A stretch of DNA of 64,000 nucleotides from Streptomyces sp. NRRL F-6492 (GCF_001280125.1 NZ_LGEG01000213.1:1-64000), one strand, 5' to 3'. Counted from the first letter of the stretch, positions 47,831 to 56,916 are shown. Numbers and translations: made by a program. The notes: generated by a model not told the origin, from the sequence alone.

Positions 47831-49399
47831 TTACTCGACCTCATCTGAAGGCTCGCTGGGGAAGGGGGAAGGGTCGGCGGCCGCTCTCTTCTCGCCGTTG
47901 AACGCCTCCCACATCAGGCCCGGCTGGGGGGAGGGTCGGGAGGAGGCCGGCGTGGCGGGGGGCGTGGGGCCCGTCACCACGACCGGGATCGGGACGGGCG
48001 ACTCGCGCCGCCGCTGCGGGAGGCCGTTGGGGGCCTTCCTGACCTCGCCGTTCTCCAGGGCGGGCGCGGGCGTCGGCGCGGGCATCGGCGCGGGCGCGGG
48101 CGGGGGCGTCGGGGCGGGCACCGGCGCGGTCCTGGTCGGGCCGCCCGCGGGGCGGACCTGGCCGCCCATGGTCCGGCCCGGTCCGGCCGCGCGCCTCCGG
48201 GCGAAGTCGTTGTGCCGCGCGGGGGGCTGGGGCATGGTGGTGATCAGCCGCCTGGGGACGAGCACCACGGCCCGTACGCCTCCGTAGGCGGAGGTGCGCA
48301 GGTGGACCTCGCAGCCGTGCTCGCGGGCGAGGCGGCTGACGACGGGCAGGCCGAGCTGCGTCACCTCGCCCAGGCTCGCCAGCTGGATGGTCCGCTGCGA
48401 CTGCGCCATGACGCGCTCGACGCGCTGGCGGACCTCCTCGGTGAGGCCGACGCCCCGGTCCTCGATCTCGATCGCGACGCCGGAGGGCACCTCGTTCGCG
48501 GTGACCTCCACCGGGGCGTGCGGGGGCGAGAACGACGTGGCGTTGTCGAGCAGTTCGGCGAGCAGGTGCATCAGCGGCTCGGAGCCGGGGCCGACCACGG
48601 CCACCTCCGCCACCGCCTGCAGCTTGACGCGGGGGTAGTCCACGATGCGCGACATGGCGCCGCGCAGGATGTCGTAGAGCGGGATCGACTTCGACCACTG
48701 GCGTCCGGGGCGGGCGTCGCCCAGGACGGCGATGCTGGCCGCGAGGCGGCCGATCAGGGCGTTGCGGTGGTCGACGTCCTGGAGGCCCCGGGAGACCACG
48801 ATGTCGTTGCCGTGGAGGATCTGCATGGCGTGCAGGTCCTTGGCGAGCTGGTGCACGATCGCCTGGACGCGGCGCGCGACCGCCACGAGCGCCCGCTGGG
48901 AGGCGTCCCGGGTGTGCTCCTCGGCCTCCACCGCCTCCAGGAGGGTCCGCAGGGCCCCCTTGAGCGCTTCGGTGAACTCCTTGTCGAGGTGCTTCCCGAA
49001 GTCGACGGCGCGCAGGATCTCCGAGGCGGGGTCGCCCCTCTTCAGCCGGGCGACGGCCGCGGGCAGGAGCTCCTCGGCGAGCCAGACGGTGGTGGCCCGC
49101 TGGTCGGCGAGCCGGCCGAGCAGGGCGGCCTCGCGCTGCTCGTAGTACTTCGCGGCCTCGGCGCTCGCCCGTTTGTGGCGGGCGGCCTCCGCCGCGCGCA
49201 GCCGGCGCGCGGTCCCGGCCGAGGCGAGGGACGTCAGGAGGACCGCGGCGAGACCGCACCAGGCGACCGGTGTCCGTATCTGTGCAGGGGAAAGGAGGAG
49301 CGCCGCCACCGAGGCTCCCGCCAGAACTCCCGGGGGGAGGAGCCATTCCCGGACGACCGGAGTCGGCCGGGCTCTGGAAATCGAACCTGCACGAACCAT
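47831..49399 (-). CDS. cvnA: Conservon sensor histidine kinase-like protein (CvnA)
   Basis: 522 residues: two N-terminal membrane helices (WLLPPGVLAGASVAALLLSP and TPVAWCGLAAVLLTSLASA), a coiled/HAMP-like helical region, a degenerate dimerisation part (AKDLHAMQILHGNDIV), an ATPase domain with LLAELLDNATSFSPP and IEIEDRGVGL, then a Pro/Ala-rich disordered tail of about 150 residues. The G2 box is poorly conserved, as in other CvnA. The ATG is at VRAGSISRA, just before the first helix; longer in-frame starts are compositionally improbable. First gene of the operon cvnA-B-C-D-P450. Confidence 0.9.
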   Translation of the reverse strand: MVRAGSISRARPTPVVREWLLPPGVLAGASVAALLLSPAQIRTPVAWCGLAAVLLTSLASAGTARRLRAAEAARHKRASAEAAKYYEQREAALLGRLADQRATTVWLAEELLPAAVARLKRGDPASEILRAVDFGKHLDKEFTEALKGALRTLLEAVEAEEHTRDASQRALVAVARRVQAIVHQLAKDLHAMQILHGNDIVVSRGLQDVDHRNALIGRLAASIAVLGDARPGRQWSKSIPLYDILRGAMSRIVDYPRVKLQAVAEVAVVGPGSEPLMHLLAELLDNATSFSPPHAPVEVTANEVPSGVAIEIEDRGVGLTEEVRQRVERVMAQSQRTIQLASLGEVTQLGLPVVSRLAREHGCEVHLRTSAYGGVRAVVLVPRRLITTMPQPPARHNDFARRRAAGPGRTMGGQVRPAGGPTRTAPVPAPTPPPAPAPMPAPTPAPALENGEVRKAPNGLPQRRRESPVPIPVVVTGPTPPATPASSRPSPQPGLMWEAFNGEKRAAADPSPFPSEPSDEVE

Positions 49400-49937
49400 C
49401 AGGAGGGTCCCTAAGAAGTCTGGAATGAGCGGACCGTGGGGATGCGGTGCGCCGAAGGGGACGAATTCGGACTTCATTCGGGCATGTGTACGCGTGCTCC
49501 GATGAAAACCCGACGGGCGGAAACCCGGGGGTCGCTCCGGAAATCGCGCCGTCGGGCGCTTTCCTTCGCGGCCTTGCTCCGTCCGCGCGCTCACGGCGTT
49601 CATGACTCGCTGTGAGCGCAGCGCAACACACCGGTGAGCATAGTCAGTTCGGGTTCGCCGTGTGCCCGCGGCGAAAGGAGGACCTCCACCGGTCATTCCG
49701 GTCACATAAAGCGACCGGCGGCCGTACCTGAAATGCAATAAACCGATCAAATTCTGTCGCCCGATCATCGGGGCACCGGAGGAGGGCGCCCCGCCGAGCA
49801 CCGTCGGATCCGCCGCGGCCATTGACAGGTTCACTCCACCCTCCCATCCTTGAGAGCGCTCTCAAGCGCACTTCCACGAGCGTGATCCCCCCTGGATTCC
49901 CCCCACACGGAGTCCCCCCACCTCCGAGGAGCCCCCC
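49400..49937. other. 538-bp divergent intergenic region with cvnA and GH64 promoters
   Basis: No gene seen. The left part must hold the conservon promoter (minus strand); I could not identify it. The AT-richer part around 49,720-49,750 is non-coding. The GH64 promoter and operator on the right are listed separately. Confidence 0.5.
49822..49866 (+). promoter_or_regulatory. GH64 promoter with LacI-type operator
   Basis: TTGACA (49822-49827) is followed after 17 bases by CATCCT, a partial -10. Immediately after, the palindrome CTTGAGAGCGCTCTCAAG (49849-49866) overlaps the transcription start, a classic repressor position. The GAGAGCGCTCTC core is like the sites of LacI-family sugar repressors such as CebR. 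A LacI-family gene is at the far right of the window, but linkage is unproven. Confidence 0.7.
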
Positions 49938-51149
49938 GTGTCCGCACGTCACAGGCGCACACGCGTCCGACTCGTCCCCCTCCTGGTCGCCGCCGCCCTG
50001 ACAGGCACCGGCGTCACCGTCGCCGTCTCCTCCGACCCCGTCGAGGCCGCCGTCCCCGCGACCATCCCGCTCACCTTCACGAACAACTCCGGTCGCGGAG
50101 AGCAGGTGTACGTCTACAACCTCGGCACCGAGCTCTCGACGGGCCGGCAGGGATGGGCGGACGCGAACGGAACCTTCCACCCCTGGCCGGCCGGGGGCTC
50201 CGTCCCCGTCCCCGCGCCCGACGCGTCCATCGCCGGTCCGGCCAACGGGCGGTCGATGACGATCCGGCTGCCGAAGTTCTCGGGCCGCGTCTACTTCAGC
50301 TACGGCCAGAAGCTGAACTTCAAGCTGGCGACGGGCGGGCTCGTGCAGCCCGCCGTCCAGAACCCGAGCGACCCCAACCGGAACATCCTCTTCAACTGGT
50401 CCGAGTACACCCTCAACGACGCGGGCATCTGGCTCAACAGCACCCAGGTCGACATGGTCTCGGCGCCGTACTCCGTCGGCGTCAAGCGCCCCAACGGCTC
50501 CGTCGCGAACACCGGACGCCTCAAGCCCGGCGGCTACCGGGGCTTCTTCGACGCGCTGCGCGCCCAGCCCGGCGGCTGGGGCGGCCTGATCCAGACCCGC
50601 TCCGACGGCACGGTGCTGCGCGCGCTCGCGCCGGGCCACGGCATCGAGGCGGGCGGACTGCCGGCGGGGGCGATGAACGACTACGTCAACCGCGTCTGGA
50701 GCAAGTACTCCACGTCGACCCTGACCGTGACGCCCTTCGCGAACCAGCCCTCCGTGAAGTACTACGGGCGGGTCTCGGGCAACGTCATGAACTTCACCAA
50801 CGGGTCGGGCCAGGTCGTCACCTCGTTCCAGAAGCCCGACTCGGACAGCGTCTTCGGCTGCTACAAGCACCTGGACGCCCCGAACGACCAGGTGCGCGGC
50901 CCGATCTCCCGCACGCTCTGCGCCGGTTACAACCGCTCCACCCTGCTCACCAACCCCAACCAGCCGGACGCCTCCTCGGCCGGCTTCTACAAGGACGCGG
51001 TGACCAACCACTACTCCCGCGCGATCCACGAGCGGATGGTGGACGGCAAGGCGTACGGCTTCGCCTTCGACGACGTCGGCGCGCACGAGTCGCTGGTGCA
51101 CGACGGCAGCCCGCAGCAGGCGTACGTGACGCTCGACCCGTTCGACTAG
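49938..51149 (+). CDS. Secreted GH64 beta-1,3-glucanase
   Basis: 403 residues. A Sec/Tat-ambiguous signal (SARHRRTRVRLVPLLVAAAL, cleavage near AVPATIP at about 39) precedes a GH64 fold: TFTNNSGRGEQVYVYNLG, WADANGTFHPWPAGG, GRVYFSYGQKLNFKL, VDMVSAPYSVGVKR, YYGRVSGNVMNFTNGSGQ, and a C-terminal YGFAFDDVGAHESLVHDGSP. GH64 enzymes cut laminarin-type beta-1,3-glucan to pentaose units. No extra binding domain is attached. The GTG start follows CGAGGAG. A palindromic operator lies 72 bases upstream and two hairpins follow the stop. Confidence 0.93.
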   Translation: MSARHRRTRVRLVPLLVAAALTGTGVTVAVSSDPVEAAVPATIPLTFTNNSGRGEQVYVYNLGTELSTGRQGWADANGTFHPWPAGGSVPVPAPDASIAGPANGRSMTIRLPKFSGRVYFSYGQKLNFKLATGGLVQPAVQNPSDPNRNILFNWSEYTLNDAGIWLNSTQVDMVSAPYSVGVKRPNGSVANTGRLKPGGYRGFFDALRAQPGGWGGLIQTRSDGTVLRALAPGHGIEAGGLPAGAMNDYVNRVWSKYSTSTLTVTPFANQPSVKYYGRVSGNVMNFTNGSGQVVTSFQKPDSDSVFGCYKHLDAPNDQVRGPISRTLCAGYNRSTLLTNPNQPDASSAGFYKDAVTNHYSRAIHERMVDGKAYGFAFDDVGAHESLVHDGSPQQAYVTLDPFD

Positions 51150-51177
51150 GGGATGTCCGGTGCGTGCTGTCGGCACG

Positions 51178-51222
51178 CCGGGCGGAAGCGCTCGTAGGGG
51201 ACGTACTCGGGCTTCCGCCCGG
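51178..51222. terminator. Terminator hairpin after GH64
   Basis: Arms CCGGGCGGAAGC (51178-51189) and GCTTCCGCCCGG (51211-51222), 21-base loop, 29 bases past the stop. It shares the GGCGGAAGC core with the next hairpin. Confidence 0.6.
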
Positions 51223-51301
51223 TGGGGCGAGAGTGCGTGCCGGGTTCCGTGGGCGCCGTGCGGGACCTTCCGGACACCCCCTGGGTCGTACCCCGCGAAC
51301 G

Positions 51302-51350
51302 GCGGAAGCCCGCACGGCCACCCGGGGAGGGCGGTCGTGCGGGCTTCCGC
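51302..51350. terminator. Terminator hairpin serving the convergent acyl-CoA dehydrogenase gene
   Basis: Perfect 15-bp arms GCGGAAGCCCGCACG (51302-51316) and CGTGCGGGCTTCCGC (51336-51350), 22 bases past the acyl-CoA dehydrogenase stop on the minus strand. Likely the main terminator between the convergent genes. Confidence 0.75.
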
Positions 51351-51372
51351 GCGGCGGGCGGGGCCGCCGGGG

Positions 51373-53097
51373 TCAGGGCGTCATCTCGTACGCGCCGGAC
51401 AGCGCCTCGACGCGCTGCCAGACGCGGCCCGAGCGCGCCTCGTCGACGACGGGGCGCCGGACCGCGCCGAGCGCCCAGAGCTGCTGCTGCTCGGTCGCGG
51501 AGTCCTTGCCGTGCAGCTCGACCGCGTGCGCGGAGAAGTCGCGGACGAGGACGGCGAACAGCTCGTCGAGGACGTCCTCGTCGAGGCCGGTCAGGGCGGC
51601 CTGCTCCAGGACCAGCTGCCCGTGGACGACGAGCGCGAAGAGCTGGCCGACGGCGAGCAGCAGGTCGAGGTCGCGGCCCTGCTGCTCGTCGGGGGCGGCC
51701 TTGAGGACGAACTCGCAGAGTGCGTCGGCCTGTTCGCGGAAGCGGGCGACGTTGGACACGTGGGCGTACGCGTCGTAGGCGGCGCGCCAGTCGTGGAAGC
51801 GGACCGAGCCGAGGCCGCGGGCCGGGCCCTGGCGGAAGAGGAAGGCGTCGTCGGCCGCGTCGAGACGGGTCGGGACGGGCTCGTGGGCGACCGGGTCGAG
51901 GAGGTGGTTGCGCAGGAACTTGAGGATCAGCGCCAGGTTGACGTGGACGGTGCCCTCCAGCTTCGGCAGGCCCCGGATCTCCACGGCCGCCTCGGCGAAG
52001 TAGGTGTCCTTCTCGAAGCCCTTGGCGGCGATGACGTCCCACATCAGGTCGATGACCTTCTCGCCCTCCGTGGTCACCTTCATCTTCGTCATCGGGTTGA
52101 AGAGGAGGTAGCGGCGGTCCTCGGGACCGGCGGTGCGGAAGTAGTCGACGGCCCGGTCGCTGAACAGCTTCATGCCGACGAGCCGGACGTACGCGTCGGT
52201 CAGCTCGCGCCGCACGTGCGGGAAGGCGGTGACGGGGCGGCCGTACAGGATCCGGTTCTGCGCGTGGGTGACGGCCTCGTACATCGCGTGCTCGCAGATG
52301 CCGATGGAGGCGGTGCACAGGTTGAACTTGCCGACGTTGACCGTGTTGAGGGCGGCGTCGAAGGCGGCGCGGCCGGTGTGCAGGACGTCCTCGGCGGCGA
52401 CCGGGTAGTCCTCCAGGCGGAACTCGCTGACGTACTTCGAGGAGTCGACGACGTTCTTCACGAGGTGGTACGCCGGGTGGCGGCTGTCGGCGGCGAAGAA
52501 GACGTAGCCGTCGGGGCCCTCGACGTCGGTGCGGCGGCCGAAGACGGAGACGAGCCCGGCGGCGTTGCCGTTGCCGATGTAGTACTTGGAGCCGGTGGCG
52601 CGGAAGCCTCCCTCTCCGTCCGGCGTGAGCAGCATGTCCGTGGAGTAGATGTCGGCGCCGTGGGTCCTCTCCGAGAGGCCGAAGGCGAACACCTCCCCCT
52701 GCGCGAGGAGTTCGGCCGCGCGGGCGCGGGCGGCGGCGTTGTCGCTCTGCCAGACCGGGCCCAGGCCGAGGATGGTGACCTGCCAGGCGTACCAGTAGTC
52801 GAGGCCGTAGAAGCCGAGGATCTCGTTGAGGGCGGCGATGCGGGCGGTGTCCCAGCGCTTGTCGCCCTCGTCCTCGCCCGCGGCGGAGGACGGGGTGAGG
52901 AAGGTGGCGAAGAGGCCCTCCTCGGCGGCGAAGGCGAGGAAGTCGCCGAGCCAGGCGCGGGTCCGGTAGTCCTCGATGAGCCGGCGCTTGCCGCGCGCCT
53001 CGAACCAGTCGACGGTGGCGCGCAGGAGGCGGCGGGTCTCCGGGTCGAAGTGCTCCGGGTCGTAGGTGTGCGGGTTGAACAGCAGCGGGTCGGCCAT
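51373..53097 (-). CDS. Acyl-CoA dehydrogenase family protein
   Basis: 574 residues of the acyl-CoA dehydrogenase/oxidase fold, longer than the usual 380-400 because of extra N- and C-terminal segments. The central region shows LSERTHGADIYSTDMLLTPD (flavin/acyl-contact strand) and GSKYYIGNGNAAGLVSVFGR, and the C-terminal helical domain has VGKFNLCTASIGICEHAMYE. The last 100 residues are helical and of unknown role. The ATG is preceded by AAAGGCGGA. The PadR gene lies 68 bases upstream on the same strand, so the pair may be an operon under the palindrome near 53,750. Confidence 0.85.
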   Translation of the reverse strand: MADPLLFNPHTYDPEHFDPETRRLLRATVDWFEARGKRRLIEDYRTRAWLGDFLAFAAEEGLFATFLTPSSAAGEDEGDKRWDTARIAALNEILGFYGLDYWYAWQVTILGLGPVWQSDNAAARARAAELLAQGEVFAFGLSERTHGADIYSTDMLLTPDGEGGFRATGSKYYIGNGNAAGLVSVFGRRTDVEGPDGYVFFAADSRHPAYHLVKNVVDSSKYVSEFRLEDYPVAAEDVLHTGRAAFDAALNTVNVGKFNLCTASIGICEHAMYEAVTHAQNRILYGRPVTAFPHVRRELTDAYVRLVGMKLFSDRAVDYFRTAGPEDRRYLLFNPMTKMKVTTEGEKVIDLMWDVIAAKGFEKDTYFAEAAVEIRGLPKLEGTVHVNLALILKFLRNHLLDPVAHEPVPTRLDAADDAFLFRQGPARGLGSVRFHDWRAAYDAYAHVSNVARFREQADALCEFVLKAAPDEQQGRDLDLLLAVGQLFALVVHGQLVLEQAALTGLDEDVLDELFAVLVRDFSAHAVELHGKDSATEQQQLWALGAVRRPVVDEARSGRVWQRVEALSGAYEMTP

Positions 53098-53165
53098 GAC
53101 GTCCGCCTTTCCGGCTCGGGTGAGGGTGGTGGTGGGAGGTGCGGGGGGCGGGGCGGCCCCCGGGT

Positions 53166-53729
53166 TCAGCGTTCGGCCCCGAAGCGGGCGAGGGTGGCGA
53201 GGACGTCGTCGAGCCAGGCGATCATCATCCGCTCGTACGCGATGCCGCCCCGCAGCACGACGTGCTGGAGTTCGCGCTCCGCGTCGAGCGGGCCGTCGAC
53301 CGTCCGTCCCGGCTCCCCGAAGTCGCGCGTCTCGCCCGCGAGGTAGTGGGCGAGGCGGTCCGTGTGCGCCTTCCGGTGCCGCTCGACCTCGCCGGTCAGC
53401 GCGGCCGGGTCGTCGAAGGCGGCGCCCCGGATCTTCACCGCGAGGTCGTGCCGCACGCTCTCGGGTTCGATCGGCTCGCCCAGCCACGCGGAGAGCGCGT
53501 CCCGGCCCGGCCCCGCGACGGAGTACTCCTTCTTGTCCGGGCGCCCCTGCTGCGGCACGTCCCGGACGTCGATCCAGCCGTCGCTCTCCATGCGCTTGAG
53601 CACGCGGTAGATCTGCTGGTGGGTGGCGGTCCAGAAGTACCCGATGGACCGCTCGAAGCGCCGGGCCAGCTCGTAGCCGGATCCGGGCTTCTCCAGCAGG
53701 GACACGAGGATCGCGTGGTCGAGCGCCAT
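53166..53729 (-). CDS. PadR family transcriptional regulator
   Basis: 187 residues: winged helix ALDHAILVSLLEKPGSGYEL, IGYFWTATHQQIYRVLKRM, PDKKEYSVAGPGRDALSAWL, then a C-terminal helical dimerisation domain (EVERHRKAHTDRLAHYLAGE) of the PadR/Vir type. The ATG is chosen because an in-frame extension would enter the operator. A perfect palindrome lies 12 bases upstream of it, strongly suggesting autoregulation, with the acyl-CoA dehydrogenase as the likely co-regulated gene. Confidence 0.92.
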   Translation of the reverse strand: MALDHAILVSLLEKPGSGYELARRFERSIGYFWTATHQQIYRVLKRMESDGWIDVRDVPQQGRPDKKEYSVAGPGRDALSAWLGEPIEPESVRHDLAVKIRGAAFDDPAALTGEVERHRKAHTDRLAHYLAGETRDFGEPGRTVDGPLDAERELQHVVLRGGIAYERMMIAWLDDVLATLARFGAER

Positions 53730-53740
53730 GCACCCGATCT

Positions 53741-53764
53741 TGCTATGCAACGAGTTGCATAGCA
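53741..53764. promoter_or_regulatory. PadR operator palindrome
   Basis: Perfect 10-base arms TGCTATGCAA and TTGCATAGCA around CGAG; the ATGCAA...TTGCAT core is the PadR-type site. It ends 12 bases before the PadR start codon, and the mRNA start must fall inside or beside it. It could also affect the divergent MFS gene starting at 53,869. Confidence 0.75.
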
Positions 53765-53868
53765 AGGCCGTCCGGGGCCGGTGAGACGCGGCTCACCCCC
53801 GGATCCGCGGCCCCGGAGTTCACATCCACGTCACACCCGGCTCTTGCCGCCCGCTCGAACGGTCGTTC

Positions 53869-55284
53869 ATGATCTGCGCCATGCCAGCAGACGTCAGCGC
53901 CACTCCCGGGCCGGTCCCGCCCCTGCCGCGCCGGGTGCGCGTCGGGTACGGGCTCGGCTCCCTGTGCACCGGCACCTTCGCCACCGTGCCCGGACTGATC
54001 CTCCTGTACTACCTGACCGACGTCCTGGCCGTGCCCGCCGCCGTCGCCGGTCTCGCGGTGTTCCTGCCCAAGGCGTGGGACGTCCTCGTCAACCCGTTCG
54101 TCGGCGCCCTCTCCGACCGCAGCCGGCTGCGCGGCGGACCGCGCCGACCGTTCCTGCTCCTCGGGGCGTGCACGCTCCCGCCGCTCTTCGCGCTGGTCTT
54201 CGCCGCGCCGGCGCTGCGGGGAGCGGCCGCCGCCGGGTACGTGGCCGTCCTGTTCCTGCTCGCCGCCACCGCGTACGCCGTCTTCCAGGTGCCGTACGTG
54301 ACGATGCCCGCCGAGATGACGGAGGACCCCGCCGAGCGCGGCCGGGTCCTCGGCTGGCGCGTCGGGTTCCTCGGCGTCGCGATCCTGCTCTCCGGCGCGC
54401 TGGCCCCCGCGATCGCCCACGCCGGCGGGGACGGCCCGGCGGGCTACCGGCTGATGGGGGTCGCCGTCGCCGTCCTGCTCGCCGTGGGCATGTTCGGGGC
54501 GTGGTTCACCACCCGGTGGGCGCCGGTGGCGGCCCGCGGCGAGGCCGAGCCGTCGCTGCGGGCGCAGCTGGCCGCCGCCCGCTCGAACCGCCCGTTCCTC
54601 TTCCTGGCGGGCATGTGGACGCTCCAGGCCCTCGCGGTCGGCGTGATGCTCGCCGGGGTCCAGTACTTCGCCACGTACACCCTGGGCTCGCCGACCGCCG
54701 TCACCCCGCTCTTCGCCGGTCTGATCGGCCCGCTCGTCCTCGTCACGCCGCTGTGGACCCGGCTCGCGCGCCGCTCCGGCGCGAGGACGGCCCAGTGGGG
54801 CGCGTCGCTGCTCTTTACCGGCGGCGCGCTGCTGCTCGCCCTCACCCCGGTGGCCGGGCCGGCCGTCGGGTACGGCGCGGTGGCCGTCATCGGCGTCGCC
54901 TACGCGGGGCTCCAGCTCCTTCCGCTGACCATGCTCGCGGACACCCTGGCCGCCGACGCGGTCCGCACGGGCCGACAGCGTGCGGCGACCTTCACCGGTC
55001 TGTGGACGGCCGCCGAGACGCTGGCCTTCGCCCTGGGCGCGGGGGCGTTCGCGCTCGTCCTGGCCGTGACCGGGTTCCGCTCGTCCGACGCGGAGCACCG
55101 GGTGGCCCAGCCGGAGGCGGCGCTCACCGGCATCTCCCTCGGCACGGGCCTGCTGCCCGCCGCCCTGTCCGCCGCGAGCCTGTGGCTGCTGCACCGCTAC
55201 CGCGAGGCCCCCTCCGAAGCCGTACCCGCCGTACCCGAACAGGCTGCCCCGCAGCAGGAAGTGAAGGCCCGTCGTGCCGACTGA
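53869..55284 (+). CDS. GPH-type (MelB-like) MFS cation symporter
   Basis: 471 residues, 12 helices: VGYGLGSLCTGTFATVPGLI, LTDVLAVPAAVAGLAVFLPK, VNPFVGALSDRS (the family's Asp-containing helix 2/loop motif), VFQVPYVTMPAEMTEDPAER, and a Gln/Pro-rich tail. The GPH family moves sugars or glycosides with Na+ or H+. The ATG has no clear ribosome site; another ATG is four codons later. The next gene's start overlaps its stop by 11 bases, so the transporter and a PLP enzyme are coupled, suggesting the transporter carries the enzyme's substrate or product. Confidence 0.85.
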   Translation: MICAMPADVSATPGPVPPLPRRVRVGYGLGSLCTGTFATVPGLILLYYLTDVLAVPAAVAGLAVFLPKAWDVLVNPFVGALSDRSRLRGGPRRPFLLLGACTLPPLFALVFAAPALRGAAAAGYVAVLFLLAATAYAVFQVPYVTMPAEMTEDPAERGRVLGWRVGFLGVAILLSGALAPAIAHAGGDGPAGYRLMGVAVAVLLAVGMFGAWFTTRWAPVAARGEAEPSLRAQLAAARSNRPFLFLAGMWTLQALAVGVMLAGVQYFATYTLGSPTAVTPLFAGLIGPLVLVTPLWTRLARRSGARTAQWGASLLFTGGALLLALTPVAGPAVGYGAVAVIGVAYAGLQLLPLTMLADTLAADAVRTGRQRAATFTGLWTAAETLAFALGAGAFALVLAVTGFRSSDAEHRVAQPEAALTGISLGTGLLPAALSAASLWLLHRYREAPSEAVPAVPEQAAPQQEVKARRAD

Positions 55285-56737
55285 CCCCGTCGTCCCCGCC
55301 CGTTCCGCCGCCGAGGTCCTCGCCGAGCTGCGCGGGCTCCGGGAGGCCGACGCGCCCACCCGGGGCGGACGGACCTTCGCCTACGTGTACGACGCCGGGA
55401 TCGAGGGCCTCGACGAGCTGGCGGCCGCCGCGTACACGGCCTTCGCCACCGTCAACGGCCTCGACCCGACCGTCTTCCCGAGCGTGGCGCGCCTGGAGAA
55501 CGACGTGGTGGGGGCCGTCGCCGCGCTGCTCGGCGCGCCCGGCGCCCAGGGCACCTTCACCAGCGGCGGCACGGAGAGCATCCTGCTCGCGGTCAAGACG
55601 GCCCGCGACCACGCGCGCGCGGAGCGCGGGGTGACGGCCCCCGAGCTCGTGCTCCCCTCCACCGCGCACGCCGCGTTCCACAAGGCCGCGCACTACCTGG
55701 GCCTGGAGCCGGTCGTCGTCCCCGTCGACCCGGTCACCTTCCGCGCCGACGCCGGCGCGATCGCCGGGGCGGTCACGGACCGCACCGCGCTGGTGGTGGC
55801 CTCGGCCCCCTCGTACGCGCACGGCGTGATCGACCCGGTGGCGGAGATCGCGGCGGCCGCCGCCGGGCGGGGCGTGCTCTGCCACGTCGACGCCTGCATC
55901 GGCGGCTGGCTCCTCCCCCACCTGCGGCGCGCCGGGCGGAAGGTCGAGCCCTTCGACCTGTCGGTGCCCGGGGTGACCTCGCTCTCCGTCGACCTGCACA
56001 AGTACGGGTACGCCGACAAGGGCGCCTCCGTCGTCCTGTACCGGGACGCCGGGCTGCGGCGCCACCAGTACTTCGCGCACGCCGGCTGGCCCGGGTACCC
56101 GGTGGTCAACCCCACGGTCCAGGGCACCAAGTCCGGCGGTCTGCTGGCCCAGGCGTGGGCCGTCCTGCGGTACGTCGGCGAGGACGGCTACACGGCTCTG
56201 GCCGGGCGGGTCGCCGAGGCCTCGGACCGGCTCCTGGCCGGTCTGCGGGCGGTGCCGGGGGTGCGGGTCCTCGGCGACCCGGCCGCCGGGCTCGTCTCCT
56301 TCACCGTCCTGGACGGCGCGGACCAGCCGGACCTGAGCCTGCTGCTGCACCTGGCCGACGAGCTGCGGATCCTCGGCTGGTACCTCCAGCCCCAGCTCTC
56401 CTTCGACGGCCTGCCGCCCAACCTCCACCTCACGCTGACCCCGGCCACCGTCGGCCAGGTGGACGCCCTGGTCGAGGACCTGGGGACGGCGCTCGGCTCC
56501 GCCCGCGCGCTGCCTCCCGTGACGGCCGACCCGGCGCTCGTCGGCTTCGCCGCGCGGCTCGATCCGGCGGCGCTCGGACCGGACGAGATAGCCGCCGTGC
56601 TGGCCTTCGCGGGGCTCGACGGCGACGGGGGCCTGCCCTCCCGCACGGCGCCGGTGCTCGCCCTGCTCGACGCGATGCCGGGGCCGCTGAAGGAGCGGCT
56701 CCTCGCGGAGTTCGTCGGGTCGGTCTTCCGGGTCTGA
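55274..56737 (+). CDS. PLP-dependent decarboxylase/lyase, sphingosine-1-phosphate-lyase-like
   Basis: 487 residues of the group-II decarboxylase fold: FTSGGTESILLAVKTARDH, LCHVDACIGGWLLPH (Asp pairing with the PLP nitrogen) and SLSVDLHKYGYADKGASVVL with K243 as the Schiff-base lysine. The HKYGYA-KG-S-V-LYR-x-HQYF pattern is that of sphingosine-1-phosphate lyases rather than glutamate or aromatic-amino-acid decarboxylases. About 60 C-terminal residues after the fold are extra. The GTG start overlaps the upstream transporter stop by 11 bases. A long-chain-base phosphate or a related phosphorylated amine is a possible substrate; Streptomyces are not known to make sphingolipids, so another substrate is likely. 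Confidence 0.78.
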   Translation: MPTDPVVPARSAAEVLAELRGLREADAPTRGGRTFAYVYDAGIEGLDELAAAAYTAFATVNGLDPTVFPSVARLENDVVGAVAALLGAPGAQGTFTSGGTESILLAVKTARDHARAERGVTAPELVLPSTAHAAFHKAAHYLGLEPVVVPVDPVTFRADAGAIAGAVTDRTALVVASAPSYAHGVIDPVAEIAAAAAGRGVLCHVDACIGGWLLPHLRRAGRKVEPFDLSVPGVTSLSVDLHKYGYADKGASVVLYRDAGLRRHQYFAHAGWPGYPVVNPTVQGTKSGGLLAQAWAVLRYVGEDGYTALAGRVAEASDRLLAGLRAVPGVRVLGDPAAGLVSFTVLDGADQPDLSLLLHLADELRILGWYLQPQLSFDGLPPNLHLTLTPATVGQVDALVEDLGTALGSARALPPVTADPALVGFAARLDPAALGPDEIAAVLAFAGLDGDGGLPSRTAPVLALLDAMPGPLKERLLAEFVGSVFRV

Positions 56738-56774
56738 CACCACGTCACTTCCCTTGCGTGGCAAGGAGACAGGG

Positions 56775-56795
56775 GTCACGTGATCCTCATGTGAC
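56775..56795. promoter_or_regulatory. Imperfect inverted repeat, possible operator
   Basis: GTCACGTGA and TCATGTGAC (one mismatch) flank TCC in the 179-bp gap before the penicillin acylase gene. A CRP-like or other dimeric regulator could bind. No -35/-10 pair was clear. Confidence 0.35.
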
Positions 56796-56916
56796 GGGCG
56801 TGTTGCAGTCGTACGGCCAACCCCGTCCGGGGACTCCTGGTGGGACGCGCGGGGCACTACTGTTCCCGCGCGCCCCCCACGATGCGTTCCTGTATCCCTT
56901 CGCTGAAGAGGCCACG

